Shown one piece after another: positions 10,201 through 18,481 of a stretch of DNA of 61,069 nt. The notes beneath the pieces were generated by a model that did not search any database, was not told the DNA's origin, and was given only the letters and a program-made list of their open reading frames with translations. The position numbers were made by a program, and so were the translations under genes. This DNA is from a virus, in IMG/VR virus record IMGVR_UViG_3300035701_000033, positions 1-61,069 of that record; one strand, written 5' to 3'. Position 1 is the first letter of the stretch. Each line of letters starts with the position of its first letter.

Positions 10201-10355
10201 TTAAGGCCCCGCGCAATACCCTGTGCGCTGGTCCCCAATGATTCTGCTGTGCGTCCAACCACTCGTTTTATAAAACTACCATCGCCCTCAGACTCAACTT
10301 TTCCTGTATATGGAACACGATTTCCGTTTTCGTCTATAGTAAACTTATCTGACAT
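4275..10355 (-). CDS. Giant polyvalent internal virion protein (2026 aa)
   Basis: At 2026 residues this is the largest gene. Low-complexity Ala/Gly-rich helical stretches that could be membrane-active lie at about residues 90-260. A HAD-like domain starts at DIDGVF (residues 823-828), with STWR downstream and VLDD later, the signature of HAD 'Swiss Army Knife' phosphatase-like domains. A zincin motif HEKWH is at residues 1055-1059. The C-terminal half is long, mostly helical and without recognised motifs. Podoviruses often pack such multi-enzyme proteins in the capsid and eject them with DNA. It follows two other internal-virion candidates in the same operon. Confidence 0.75.
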   Translation of the reverse strand: MSDKFTIDENGNRVPYTGKVESEGDGSFIKRVVGRTAESLGTSAQGIARGLNALYQGTAPLERPIGTGFREWGKKLAEEEAVTPATRAAHPYLAKAGDIAENLIASTAPLAAGLVSAPVGLPAFALSMAGGQFERSYESAKAQGMPESEAIKAATAPAAVSGLGALAMGPVAKYAEGLAPAAKTAAEILNPSFKGMAQRAGANILANTGVMQAASAATVGTEALSGARPEADAMKEVWANPEAWLESALTAGVFKGVSGVNKAMELRKLRNILGNPNAPEAARWSAAENVQRALQEAKSPEAESFGAMALDAIINKKAIPVDLAKSRGKIISALEEKIANPDIDLAAKVDTKLSTPEATPAELNEQLTFSVSKGIDPAADASNTTAAMQELRAAGVEFKRVQGVYDGMGKDSFVVMNTPENRAKVQKLAQKFNQESIMHTDNEGNAKYIFANGEEKSIGQIHEISAAEAVGKNHTFDPESGKYYSTKEAPNATEIRTGEQGTELQRAGAVDEREGTYREQPKTEIQRSGEEANNSNRPIERTGKEVTASAERTGLSPDDVAMFDAKTKAQVEKDIAMTQNLNPERAVLLQAYHDERFPKVAPQVKVEAAAQEPIVDAPPVTATDKVLPKGKAIPEGGFVQVAENMAVIRKDGTLKLMDRSQAVLATAEMVKGKLTVDYMDEMTLEARAFVDRAFAKAEGMPSKKFAVEENASGESEASLEAIRRAGNEPPRLRFDARSGKGGILRGVEAADFQPGAYDLVIQRIGANGEMAVVSQGEKVTGAMVDRVLSKYRAAMEDMLGKQESTPEAGIALSNPSKKVIGLDIDGVFNTNAEGGRNIDPSRVIEFNKILNRNGNPDVVLGSTWRESALLKNDIAEAQAVIDSLGIKARVVGVTPDLGGDTNAASRGSEYKAWMDTYGKKFGSDLVAVLDDRVDLTELGNKHIKTEGGLSAENLKALEQAISGTTPTLTKEIIQKAYPKSQITETPEGFKLKTPGGADMLFREQSVIIMTPRERIAAESAYGRELKPTEMPVAAAELGLNTIMSFTPNGVKNIDHEKWHWAEYSVLTRHEIDIVAKKYATEEARADAYQAYIDKISGNPKYRPKNVIEVYWQKIVDFFQNIKNTFMMTDENIFKKLASGEMEERYSMYGKYTKESMEMFGSLGKPAPKYAIQDMAKSVMESKFVDDDVKPKVINTIKNVRETIDQAGRAFAPGARSEAAFQTQAEFRQVLGEMWNKQLQSATKIDKIMKGIKGEVSTVTSVMDLVRSQGKTLADTYFAKMPVGEQHDFMARMDSGKPQIDAPRQQIADFMKEMFDARVETIQQLGTGLLTDIRTGEGENPYFPRYWERADDAMRDISTAISKRPLDTRKSFAEKRVFGDIYEGIEAGHKLVSNNPMDLFFMKVGEMDRYIAAHKMLQSLESDGLARLVPAGEGMEPGELNILGTYGTVKRADVDANGVQLLDSFKSYKYAVREDVAQVINNYLSQNLYNNKYIGKAFSGYMALANNLNQMQLGVGSMFHAGFTSLEAIISHGALGLKAIANGDFASGVKYLAEAPAEFIRNPMIGGKVLAAMADPTSAGITHGMDIPMIAENAVLAGARKGMDTRFQTHTTEKMFEAWANGNKIGAAVRAPFAMIEQMARPLMEWLVPRQKFGVFADMSSFWMNEHPNASFKERREAMQEIWNRVDSRLGQVVYDRLFVNNVAKNMVQGALRAPGWTGGTILELVGGAKDVADLIRNVAKGEKPNMSDRTAYTLSLLLTTAVANGALTALFTGEAPEGRDFIAFRTGNVDERGFEERFMLPTYMKDVLAYSEAPGTTLLHKLHPALGMGRDIIQNKDYYGTEIRHEGDNIVAQASQLVGFTAKQYMPFWIRGMQKEAERGGTALAMGAPFIGIMPAPSDLNRTPAEKMIRKFVTERMPKTTKTAVEFERSKMLTKLTSEFRMQNVDAENDLHEAVAAGIISTVAAKRIKSEAKLSPLASGFKRLSLDEARKVMEKATPAERILLEKILKTKEAHFKKLYPNAEQPE

Positions 10356-10366
10356 TGTAAGTTCCT

Positions 10367-11467
10367 TTATTTTTTTGGTTTAGACGCATAAATGGGGCGT
10401 CCTTTCTCATCAGTACCAATGCGTATACTGTTTTTTGGGACCCAGCCCCCTAGTCCAGCTGGCTCATTCGCGCGGAACAAATGTTTTTTCCCTTCAGTAG
10501 GAACGGTAAGCTCCATACCATTTTTGAAATTTTGAACTGATACTGGGTCAAAGGGCATACCATTTGCCATAAGGTATTCTTTGATTTTACCTTCCTCGGT
10601 TAATTGTGCTTTAGTTCTAAGTAACTTCTCAGCGTTCTGTGCTTTTGTCTCAATATTATCCGCTGCAGTTCCACCCTTTTGCCCCGCAGCTTTTGCTGCT
10701 GCTAAAAAATGTATCGCCGAGGCTTTAGCCTGTTCTGATTGCGCCTTATGCAGTTCAATATCAGAAGGAAGTTTTTGTTCAGCAATAGCCTGTTTTCCAG
10801 CAGCTTCAGTTGCCAGATCCCTATAATGCTGTCCAGTAATATCGGTAGTACCCGCTGATGCTAACTGTGCGGCCTGTGTAGCAAAATCTTTACCTGACGC
10901 TTCTAATAATCCGGGAAGTACTTTGCCCCCCCAACCGGGAGATTTCATTGGCGCATTGGCAGTACTAAATCCAAAATTCATAGTGGGGTTCATATTCATC
11001 AGAGCACTTTGCAGAGCATCGGCGAGCCCACGTCTATATGTATCTGCTTCTGGACTGAAGGCCCCCCCATGCGCTCCACTACTATAAGGAGCTACATAAG
11101 AATGTCCGGGTATGCCTCGTATTTCTGTTACATCCCCTTGCTGTTGAATAGAACCCTGTAAACTAGGAAATTTATTATTAATCGCAGGAGTTGTTTCTGT
11201 AGGAGTAACTGCAGCAGTAGTTAGTCCTTTAGCCTTTGGGCGGAATGTTGCGGTTTGCTTTGCAGTTTCAGGATCAACTGTTGCAGGGGTTGCAGGAAGC
11301 ATAGATTTAGATAAAGTCACAGCAAGTCCAGTATCTAATGCATCTTTGGATACTGGTGGCAAAAGCATTGTATTAGATGCAAAATTTCTTTTTGCTACAT
11401 CCATATCCATCTGCTCTGGAGTATACCCTCCCCAGAATGATTTTCCGTAAGAACCTAATTGTGCCAT
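10367..11467 (-). CDS. Putative internal virion protein
   Basis: A 366-residue protein of the late block, rich in Ala, Gln and Thr in the first half. A coiled-coil-like helix occupies about residues 220-300 (repeats of EQAKASA and KAQNAEKLLRTKAQ). No enzymatic motif. It sits between the giant polyvalent gene and another helical virion gene, an order typical of podovirus internal core or ejection proteins. Structural role inferred from context. Confidence 0.55.
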   Translation of the reverse strand: MAQLGSYGKSFWGGYTPEQMDMDVAKRNFASNTMLLPPVSKDALDTGLAVTLSKSMLPATPATVDPETAKQTATFRPKAKGLTTAAVTPTETTPAINNKFPSLQGSIQQQGDVTEIRGIPGHSYVAPYSSGAHGGAFSPEADTYRRGLADALQSALMNMNPTMNFGFSTANAPMKSPGWGGKVLPGLLEASGKDFATQAAQLASAGTTDITGQHYRDLATEAAGKQAIAEQKLPSDIELHKAQSEQAKASAIHFLAAAKAAGQKGGTAADNIETKAQNAEKLLRTKAQLTEEGKIKEYLMANGMPFDPVSVQNFKNGMELTVPTEGKKHLFRANEPAGLGGWVPKNSIRIGTDEKGRPIYASKPKK

Positions 11468-11478
11468 GGCCTATCTCC

Positions 11479-12651
11479 TTATGCGGTCCGGTTAGTAATA
11501 TCTTGGGTGACAGTACTGAAGTTAGTGGTAGTCTGTGCAGACTCTGAAGTGCTGGCAGAGTTGGCTGCGCTTGCACCGAGACTTGCGTTAGCACTCATAC
11601 CTGTCAGTGCTGAAGCAGCGATCTGGGCATTAACCTGTGTCACAGCTTTCATCGCTTCTAGTTCAAGATTTAAGAATGCTGTAAGTTGACGGACAAGAAT
11701 TTCATCTTTACCAAGTTCTGTGGCATTGGCCTTAGCAACTGCATCTATTTCTGCGCTGTATTTCTGGACGGAAGCACCAATAATCTTGGTTTTGACATCA
11801 GCTTCGGAGGTATACATAGCTACCTGTGAACGGAAGATGTCGGCCTGAGCGTTGGTCTTTGTAGCGATGGCATTATATTGTGCCACGTAGACATTGATAC
11901 GCTCGACCTCAGCTCTATACATGGCGACTGCGATCTCTGGACCAGACTTAGCTGCTTCCAGTAACCGGTTGCGCATTGCTGTTGCATATGTCTGTTCAGT
12001 TCCTTCAAAGGAAATCCCAGCGTCAATGAATTTCTGTGTAGCCTGATATGCGAGATCCGCCTGTTTGGTCGAGATATCTCGATTTGATGTGAGTCGGGCA
12101 TCATTGTACTTGGTTTCCAAATCCAATAGCATGGCAGACATTACACCATCGGGCATAGGGAATCCATTTGCCCCGATCTCACCAGCCATACGATCAATCG
12201 CATCAATATGATCCAGCAGAGCACGTTCCTTTTCCCGATTCCAGATTCCTTCCTCAACAACTGCACCAAGTCCTGTGCCGCCATTATTAATCTTATCAAC
12301 AAGTTTTACCTTCAGTGCATCCTCGACTGTGGAGACATAGGCTGATTCAGTATAATTGAAATTGGTAGTAGGAGCAGCATTGATTACTGGGAGTGCAGGG
12401 AAATCACCCATGGTTGGAATAACTGGTTTCGTCAGATTAAACATAGCATCCAGTGCTTCGAAATCAGGAGATGCAATAATTGGAATAGAGTCTAATGGTT
12501 TCGAGTGCGCAATTAAGGAAATAGCGAAGTCAGTAAGTATCTGGGTGAGTGTGGTATTCCTATCAAAAGCTATACGCGCGAGGTTCATGCCCTCACTGAA
12601 ACGTTCTGCTACAAGGGCTGGTGCTGTATTTGTTACGGCTTGAACAGGCAT
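11479..12651 (-). CDS. Putative internal virion or tail protein
   Basis: A 390-residue protein, strongly helical and Ala-rich, with extended coiled coil at about residues 140-345 and a Ser/Ala/Thr-rich tail. ATG follows GGAGGTTTTATT. It has its own promoter (12680-12708) and leads a three-gene set with the two internal virion candidates downstream. No family recognised. Confidence 0.55.
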   Translation of the reverse strand: MPVQAVTNTAPALVAERFSEGMNLARIAFDRNTTLTQILTDFAISLIAHSKPLDSIPIIASPDFEALDAMFNLTKPVIPTMGDFPALPVINAAPTTNFNYTESAYVSTVEDALKVKLVDKINNGGTGLGAVVEEGIWNREKERALLDHIDAIDRMAGEIGANGFPMPDGVMSAMLLDLETKYNDARLTSNRDISTKQADLAYQATQKFIDAGISFEGTEQTYATAMRNRLLEAAKSGPEIAVAMYRAEVERINVYVAQYNAIATKTNAQADIFRSQVAMYTSEADVKTKIIGASVQKYSAEIDAVAKANATELGKDEILVRQLTAFLNLELEAMKAVTQVNAQIAASALTGMSANASLGASAANSASTSESAQTTTNFSTVTQDITNRTA

Positions 12652-12679
12652 AATAAAACCTCCATGGATTTATGATACA

Positions 12680-12708
12680 AGTATAGTGCGGTTTTATATT
12701 TAAGGCAA
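12680..12708 (-). promoter_or_regulatory. Late promoter P1 (CCCTTG family)
   Basis: On the minus strand TTGCCT is followed, 17 bases later, by TATACT, 28 bases upstream of the ATG at 12651. The -35 is preceded by CCC, giving CCCTTG, shared with three other sites in the late block (21504, 31303, 34767). Confidence 0.7.
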
Positions 12709-12716
12709 GGGTAATC

Positions 12717-14204
12717 TTATTTTACTTTCATAGAGTACAGAGTGGGGACTGCATAATAGGTCTTTTTCCCGAACTTAATAATCAAAAATCCGGGGGGTGG
12801 ATTGACGCCGGTATCCCCACTATCTGAACTTGGACTCGTTATATTTGAAACTGCATATGTTTTACTTTTCCATTTCTTAGATTTCGCTAAATAATAGAAC
12901 GACGTAATTGACACATACTTCCGGGCGGTAGTATATGGATCGGTAAGATATCTGGCTGTTTCGTCAATAGCCCCAGTCACAACGATGTCAGTTGCAGTGC
13001 GCACGTAATTATCATTCTGCATTTGCTGTCCCACAAACGTACTGATTAACTCAGTATGGATAGTGGTATCTGCCCAGTGCTGCACCAGACCTCCCCAATA
13101 ATTAAAAGAGTTTCCGTAGGTGGGTTCCACATAAACATATCCATCTTTAGGAGTGGCTTTGGTTTCAATATATTGATGGGCGATTACATGGTGTATGTAA
13201 AGTTGTGTTCCAGTAACATAATTGTATGGCCAAAAAGTTCCTTCGACCCCATATACATATTCTTCATTGTCAATAATCCCAAGATATTTATACCCATTAT
13301 ATGCATAGACTTGTCCATCCCAGCGATTAGAATAGTTCTCTATCGCCGACATAACTATGCGCCCATTGGCATATACACTACTACCCTGAGTACTGGAGAT
13401 ACTGCCCACATTTGTCTTAGCTACTACATCCAAAGTATCGGTAAAGGCCGAATAGTTTACGATGTTCCCATAGAAGATTTCTGCTTTATCGTTTTTGAAG
13501 AAACTATTTGCATCTGCGGCAATATATTGTCCTGTCTTTCTGGAGTTTGCCAATGTTGGCGAAGGAATATAGTTAGTACTGATATTATATTGGGTAAAGT
13601 AATACTCGTTATAAACCCCATAAGTAGATGTATAGGTCAATACATTGTGTTTGTCGTACCACGGAGAAGTTATATTATACTCATCCACAATTGTGCGTAA
13701 ACCATTTTCTGTTATATCGGAACCTTGCACTATAGCCAAATCATTAGCTGGAAATCCTATAGTATATATAGGGTACGATTCTCTAACTTTACTGGCCAAT
13801 AAGAAACGAACAGGATTAATCTCCCAATTAACAAATAAATAACCCCTACCTTCTTGTATCATTCCATTATATCCACCATGGTCGAAGCCAAGATATACGG
13901 CATATGCAAGTGGGCATGGCTGGAGTTCTAGTTCTTCTTTTTCTTTCTCCACTGATACTGGGGGAACAAGATAAATTTCTATAATTTCCTGCAGTCCTAC
14001 TTTAAGTGTCTTCAATATAGTACCATCATCAAGAATACGTTTCAATTCGAATGTAGTAAGCCCCAAAGCAGATAGACGTATCTGCTCTCGGGTTTGCTCC
14101 ATGAGAATCTGAGCCCGATGCATGTATGGTTGTGCAAGGTGTCTATCCCCTGCGCTACCATCGATATTAAATACTCTGATACTAAGTTGATCGCCTACGC
14201 CCAT
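12717..14204 (-). CDS. Putative tail protein
   Basis: A 495-residue protein rich in Tyr, Asn and Thr and mostly beta by eye, with many repeats of the Y-x-Y type (NYIPSP, YGNIVNYSAF, YAYNGYKYLG) reminiscent of beta-propeller or fibre-like tail proteins. Its start touches the stop of the upstream gene at 14204 (ATG/stop overlap), so the two are coupled. The promoter at 12680 follows its stop. Exact role unknown. Confidence 0.55.
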   Translation of the reverse strand: MGVGDQLSIRVFNIDGSAGDRHLAQPYMHRAQILMEQTREQIRLSALGLTTFELKRILDDGTILKTLKVGLQEIIEIYLVPPVSVEKEKEELELQPCPLAYAVYLGFDHGGYNGMIQEGRGYLFVNWEINPVRFLLASKVRESYPIYTIGFPANDLAIVQGSDITENGLRTIVDEYNITSPWYDKHNVLTYTSTYGVYNEYYFTQYNISTNYIPSPTLANSRKTGQYIAADANSFFKNDKAEIFYGNIVNYSAFTDTLDVVAKTNVGSISSTQGSSVYANGRIVMSAIENYSNRWDGQVYAYNGYKYLGIIDNEEYVYGVEGTFWPYNYVTGTQLYIHHVIAHQYIETKATPKDGYVYVEPTYGNSFNYWGGLVQHWADTTIHTELISTFVGQQMQNDNYVRTATDIVVTGAIDETARYLTDPYTTARKYVSITSFYYLAKSKKWKSKTYAVSNITSPSSDSGDTGVNPPPGFLIIKFGKKTYYAVPTLYSMKVK

Positions 14205-15163
14205 TACATTCTCCTACTGAGGATATCATAGAACAAAGCGATTTCATTAATATCAAGATTAGATCCATCTTTATTGGTGATAATGAATCTCCAGTTCCTA
14301 CCTTCACGGAATTTACTGGTTTTAAACCGATAATTATGTAACTTCATATCTCCATCATGAATGACATTGTAGATGTCGGGGGTATCCTGTTCATCAACTT
14401 CAACCAGAATTTCAAGAGTGCCATCTCCACGATAGTTTATATATCCATCACATAGACGTTTCCGGGCCTCTTCGCTGAAGTCAGTAATACCAAATTCCAT
14501 CCGGGCATCAATGCTATCTCCGTTATCGGTATCCCCAGTGAACACTTTAAACACCCCTGTCTCCCCGGCACCTAAGAAACTATTCACTGGGAACTCACAA
14601 TAGGAATTGAAATTGAAATTGGTATACTCAGTAAGTACTGCATGCATAGAATTAATGACTATGGTACTAAAGAATTCTGTCAGACTAAGACCATGGCATT
14701 CCAATATTGGGAATGTTCCTGCACCCTGAGCAATAGAAATAAGATGAGCTTCCCCATCGGATGTAAGTTTATATAAATTAGTTACACCTCTACCTACCTG
14801 CCCACAAATACCCTCACCATACCCTGTCAATTTTGCAAGCGTCGAAGCAGCATCAGCCTTAGAGGAAATGAACCCCGTACCTGTAGCAGTAAGGGTTACA
14901 ACATTGCCTGTGGCGTTTCCGCCAGCAGTCATGTAAACATCTAACGCCTTAAACTCTCCGTTACCAGATGCATGCTGAGTCTGTGACCCCGACCCATAGC
15001 ATTCCAGTGTCTTAAAGAACGAACCGGTTATATAGTTATGCGCCGTCGCGTCCCCAGTTAAAATAGGAAATGTCCCCAGCCCTGCACCAGCAGAAATAGG
15101 GGAGCTGCCTGCGCCGCCCCCCGTCAATTTATGAATTATACCAAATGAATATGCGATAGTCAT
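14204..15163 (-). CDS. Putative tail structural protein
   Basis: A 319-residue protein. The first half contains loose repeats GAGLGTFPILTGDA and GAGTFPILECHG alternating with glycine-rich loops. The second half is beta-rich and ends near RNWRFIITNKDGSNLDI, a fold often seen at the C-terminus of tail proteins. It is coupled to the downstream tail gene by a 1-base overlap. No specific family. Confidence 0.5.
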   Translation of the reverse strand: MTIAYSFGIIHKLTGGGAGSSPISAGAGLGTFPILTGDATAHNYITGSFFKTLECYGSGSQTQHASGNGEFKALDVYMTAGGNATGNVVTLTATGTGFISSKADAASTLAKLTGYGEGICGQVGRGVTNLYKLTSDGEAHLISIAQGAGTFPILECHGLSLTEFFSTIVINSMHAVLTEYTNFNFNSYCEFPVNSFLGAGETGVFKVFTGDTDNGDSIDARMEFGITDFSEEARKRLCDGYINYRGDGTLEILVEVDEQDTPDIYNVIHDGDMKLHNYRFKTSKFREGRNWRFIITNKDGSNLDINEIALFYDILSRRM

Positions 15164-15175
15164 GTTCGCCTCGGA

Positions 15176-15940
15176 TTATGCAGCCGACTCCGTGAATGTG
15201 AATGTATCAATCGTGAGCGTTACCCCCGTGATGCTGGAGTTAGGATTGATATTCAGATCAGCACCCGAGGTACTTACCGTACCGTCAACCCTGATTGCAG
15301 TTGTCGAAGAACCTGCAGACTCTGCAGCCGAACGACAGAACCTGTACCATCCGGGAGTACCATCAGCGACAGCCACGCCTGACCATGTACCTGACTTGGC
15401 AAGGACACCAGCTGCGGAAAGGCCGAAAGTCAGACCATTCACATTGGCGACACCACTGGCCATATCGGTTTTCGATGTGGTGATTGTGGTTGAAGTACAT
15501 GCGACAACCAGAGTATTGGGACTTGTACCCGTTCCCGGCATAGCTGAGATGGTAATAACCGCGCCAGTTGCTGATGCAGAATATTCAGGAACTGAAAGAG
15601 TAGTATTGATCTTAGCAGCAACATCCGTTGCCGTCTGGTTCAAGGACCCATTATAGGGAACTGCGCCGTCGAGGATGTCAATGCTGTTGACTGTAACTGT
15701 ATTAACCGACCCAGCCGCACCACCGGTCAGTGTAACCGACCCGGTTGAAATTGTCTCAGCTGTATGCGGCGTCCCGGAGCTGAGAGTCATTGTGTTTAGC
15801 AGTGTACCTACAGGTGCATCGTCTGCAGATGTCGGCTGAGTTCCGCTGTAAATCTGAAGAATCCCGCCCTGCAATGCGCGTTTGGTACTACCATTCTGCT
15901 GCCTGAAGTTTCTGAATGCTGTGCTTTCATGAAGTGACAT
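15176..15940 (-). CDS. Virion protein with Ig-like repeats
   Basis: A 254-residue, Ser/Thr/Ala-rich beta protein. The N-terminus (FRNFRQQNGSTKRALQGG) carries a short basic patch. The rest (GSVTLTGGAAGSVNTVTVNS, later AGVLAKSGTWSG) looks like Ig or bacterial Ig-like folds found in head or tail decoration proteins. ATG follows AAGGAGAAACACT. Structural role inferred from composition and location. Confidence 0.5.
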   Translation of the reverse strand: MSLHESTAFRNFRQQNGSTKRALQGGILQIYSGTQPTSADDAPVGTLLNTMTLSSGTPHTAETISTGSVTLTGGAAGSVNTVTVNSIDILDGAVPYNGSLNQTATDVAAKINTTLSVPEYSASATGAVITISAMPGTGTSPNTLVVACTSTTITTSKTDMASGVANVNGLTFGLSAAGVLAKSGTWSGVAVADGTPGWYRFCRSAAESAGSSTTAIRVDGTVSTSGADLNINPNSSITGVTLTIDTFTFTESAA

Positions 15941-15951
15941 AGTGTTTCTCC

Positions 15952-16890
15952 TTATCGAATAGTTGTGATTACTTGAGTATACCCCTCGGTTTTATCAGTT
16001 CTTGGACGAACAATACTTGCACCTACCAGACCAGCTGGCATGATGTACTTTGAACTCATAGGCGTGGATAACTTTCCTGCTGGGAAACCGTAACATGGCC
16101 CTTCTGAACTTGCCCAGACCGGAACGATCCCGCCATACAGACCTTCTTTGATACGAGTACCTGAGATATAAGTTCGACTTCCGTGAATGGCTCCAAATCC
16201 CGCTATAGGGCGAAGGTCAAATTTATGAGGGTTATCTCCTGTCAGGAAGTACGTTATCCCTCCTGCAGCCACGTAGAGTCCGTCCACCGTAGCAGCAACG
16301 AGTTCGATATCATCGGAAAATGCCTTGAAGTTATAACGCATATCCCGTTGAAAGAATCTGAATGCATCAGAAAACCAAAGAACTGAGCCAACAGCAACAT
16401 AGAGTCTCCCACGGAAATACTCCATACATGATCCTGCTGGTATTTGGGCTTTAAAGTTTTGGGTTACTATTGGAAGATCTGATACAACAGCCTCGTTTAA
16501 CATATATATTACTTGCCCATTTGTAACATAGATACCATCAGGTGTTTCCTGAAAAACAAAATCGTTGCTTAGGACGTGCTTAATAGCCGTAAATGTATAG
16601 TCCATGTTAATCAGGCATAGGAAAGAATTGCGCACACAATATGCAAGGGTTCGATTTTGATTCGACCATAGACTATAAGTTGGGGTCGTATCTACTTCTT
16701 CGAATCCTGCTCGACGAGAAGGCATAAGCGCATGATCGATATCAATATTCTCTGCAGCACTTAGTTCATATGAAACATCCTCATCCTTTGGATTAAAGGG
16801 CTTAGGAGCTGCAGGAGATTTAACATCTTCCCTGTTCGTACGGTTATTAATACCCAAACATTTTTGGTATGATGCATACTTAGTAGTCAT
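15952..16890 (-). CDS. Putative tail or adaptor protein, beta-propeller-like
   Basis: A 312-residue protein with repeated short beta motifs (GIYVTNGQVIYML, LYVAVGSVLWFSDAF, LYVAAGGITYFLTG) spaced like propeller blades, as in tail-hub or stabilisation proteins of podoviruses. Its ATG overlaps the stop of the connector candidate upstream at 16890. Late-operon member; function inferred. Confidence 0.5.
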   Translation of the reverse strand: MTTKYASYQKCLGINNRTNREDVKSPAAPKPFNPKDEDVSYELSAAENIDIDHALMPSRRAGFEEVDTTPTYSLWSNQNRTLAYCVRNSFLCLINMDYTFTAIKHVLSNDFVFQETPDGIYVTNGQVIYMLNEAVVSDLPIVTQNFKAQIPAGSCMEYFRGRLYVAVGSVLWFSDAFRFFQRDMRYNFKAFSDDIELVAATVDGLYVAAGGITYFLTGDNPHKFDLRPIAGFGAIHGSRTYISGTRIKEGLYGGIVPVWASSEGPCYGFPAGKLSTPMSSKYIMPAGLVGASIVRPRTDKTEGYTQVITTIR

Positions 16891-17564
16891 TATCGGAATG
16901 TGTATAACTTGTTAGGAGCACACCGAATATGTGTAGCCCGTTGCCTTTGGAAAAGTCGTTTCCCTCTTGGGACATACAGAGTATCATATAGGGCTTTATG
17001 GTCAGACGCCTTGGGCATATTGGCCTGTTCTCTATCATGATGCATATAAGCCTTGAATGCTGCATACTCTATAATACCCCGATGAATCGTAGCCGGGATG
17101 AGAGGACTGTCTTCTTCATCCAGAGATTCAAACGGAATACGCTCATATCTCCAGACCCTCAGTTTGAATACAGACCCATCGACGCCCGGAGTCGGGTACA
17201 TAGTGATATGCCCTGATTCTTGGTCGCACTGCCATGAGAATGGAACTGTTGCCGGGGAGTCCCAGATAGGAACCAGATCTGGCCTGTCACTTTCATCGAA
17301 TTGAGAAAGTCTGACATTAGTAACTGCATTCCAAACCTCCAGAACTTCAATAATACGTCCATCAATATTGAACGGATATGATGCCACGTTCGCTAGAGTG
17401 GAGATTGTGTAATTGGAAAAGTCTATGAAGAAACCTGTATCTTCACAGAGAGCGTCCATACCTTCAGACAGGTAAGCGTCAACGATAGTATCATCCCAGC
17501 CATATGGTTGAATGTAGTCGTCGATTACCTTCCTGAATTCGGTACGTAGTTCTTTCTTTTTCAT
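16890..17564 (-). CDS. Putative head-tail adaptor
   Basis: The 224-residue protein begins with KELRTEFRKVIDDY and IVDAYLSEGMDALCEDTGFF. This helical start, followed by a beta middle (YPFNIDGRIIEVLEVWN) and a helical tail with AAFKAYMHHDREQANM, is the layout of phage head-tail adaptors such as the P22 gp4 or gp6-like families. It lies directly after a small head gene, in the right place for a connector. Confidence 0.55.
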   Translation of the reverse strand: MKKKELRTEFRKVIDDYIQPYGWDDTIVDAYLSEGMDALCEDTGFFIDFSNYTISTLANVASYPFNIDGRIIEVLEVWNAVTNVRLSQFDESDRPDLVPIWDSPATVPFSWQCDQESGHITMYPTPGVDGSVFKLRVWRYERIPFESLDEEDSPLIPATIHRGIIEYAAFKAYMHHDREQANMPKASDHKALYDTLYVPRGKRLFQRQRATHIRCAPNKLYTFR

Positions 17565-17565
17565 T

Positions 17566-17919
17566 TTAGTATGGGCCTCTTATAACTGAATAAGGTACAG
17601 CTGATTGGTCCTGCCATTCTTGCCGTGATGTTCCATCAGGCAAGGGCATAACGACAAGCCGAGCTGCGATTGCGTTCCGCAGAACCTCGACTACTTCTTC
17701 AGGGACCGATACGACAACACCGCGCCATATCTGATACACCTTACCGTTTACGCCAATTTTGATGTCCCTTGGTTCCCCTTCCTGTGCATCCACCCGGATG
17801 TCGAAGCGTTTCTGTTTCTCCGCTACGTTCTTGCCCGGACCTTTCGGTTTTACTACTACTGCTGGTTGCTCTGTTGCAGGGGGGGTTACTCCAGACCCGA
17901 AGCCGAATTCGTCTACCAT
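17566..17919 (-). CDS. Conserved small head-module protein
   Basis: A 117-residue protein. A Pro-rich N-terminus is followed by GVNGKVYQIWRGVVVSVP and EEVVEVLRNAIA, a combination common in phage head modules (a short beta segment, then a helix that begins VPEEVVEVL). No enzymatic motif. It ends one base before the adaptor gene. Function unknown. Confidence 0.6.
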   Translation of the reverse strand: MVDEFGFGSGVTPPATEQPAVVVKPKGPGKNVAEKQKRFDIRVDAQEGEPRDIKIGVNGKVYQIWRGVVVSVPEEVVEVLRNAIAARLVVMPLPDGTSRQEWQDQSAVPYSVIRGPY

Positions 17920-17923
17920 TTGC

Positions 17924-18187
17924 CTACTCCTTTCCTTCTATCATATTTGCGTTCCTGAGAACGTACATCTCTGCCTCTGATAAATGTAATTTTACACCAG
18001 TTGGCAGGTGCTTTACAACCCCATTAATACTTATAATGAAGTAATCTCCATATTCCTTTGAGATTACACATAATTCGTCGTCAGGTAAATCCTGCAGATT
18101 CAATTCTTCTTTGATCTTTATTGCTCTTCTTGATCCGAGATCACGTATTATATTAATCACGGACGCTGGGGGGAATTCATTAGTCAT
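17924..18187 (-). CDS. Small conserved phage protein
   Basis: The 87-residue gene begins at ATG 18187 (MTNEFPPAS), eight bases inside the previous gene and behind GAGGAAAAAGAAG. The much longer reading frame upstream is only a shadow of the neighbouring gene. Features: SVINIIRDLGSRRAIKIKEE helix, then YGDYFIISINGVVKHLP strands. Function unknown; head-module context. Confidence 0.6.
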   Translation of the reverse strand: MTNEFPPASVINIIRDLGSRRAIKIKEELNLQDLPDDELCVISKEYGDYFIISINGVVKHLPTGVKLHLSEAEMYVLRNANMIEGKE

Positions 18188-18458
18188 CTTCTTTTTCCTC
18201 GGATACTGCCTTACCAAATGCAGCAGCGAATTCTTTCTCAGTAGAATATTCACCGTCAAGTTTCGGTAGGATCTCTTGGATCTTTGCAGCGACTTCCATC
18301 TCATCCTTTGCCACGAACTGTTCTTCGAACTCACTACCACAGCAGCAAGAGGGTTCGCCCTTTTTGCCCTTCTCTTCTTTCTTAGGAACACATACTTCAA
18401 TGATGTAACCATTTGCTGCCTTGCCGATCTTAATCATTTCTTTACAGTACATGCTCAT
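18180..18458 (-). CDS. Small acidic head-module protein
   Basis: Start set at ATG 18458 behind AAGGAGAACGAAA, giving 92 residues; a longer in-frame start at 18503 lacks a ribosome site and lies in a hairpin. The N-terminus NGYIIEVCVP is followed by a CCCG cluster at about residues 38-41 and a Glu/Asp-rich helical tail ending EEKEDD. It is a common type of small phage capsid-region protein of unknown function. Confidence 0.6.
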   Translation of the reverse strand: MSMYCKEMIKIGKAANGYIIEVCVPKKEEKGKKGEPSCCCGSEFEEQFVAKDEMEVAAKIQEILPKLDGEYSTEKEFAAAFGKAVSEEKEDD

Positions 18459-18481
18459 TTTCGTTCTCCTTAAATGAAAGA

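Noticed and set aside
17924-18412. 162-codon minus-strand frame
   Set aside because: Only the last 87 codons (from 18187) are a gene; the upstream part is an alternate frame of the neighbouring acidic gene, which has the ribosome site.
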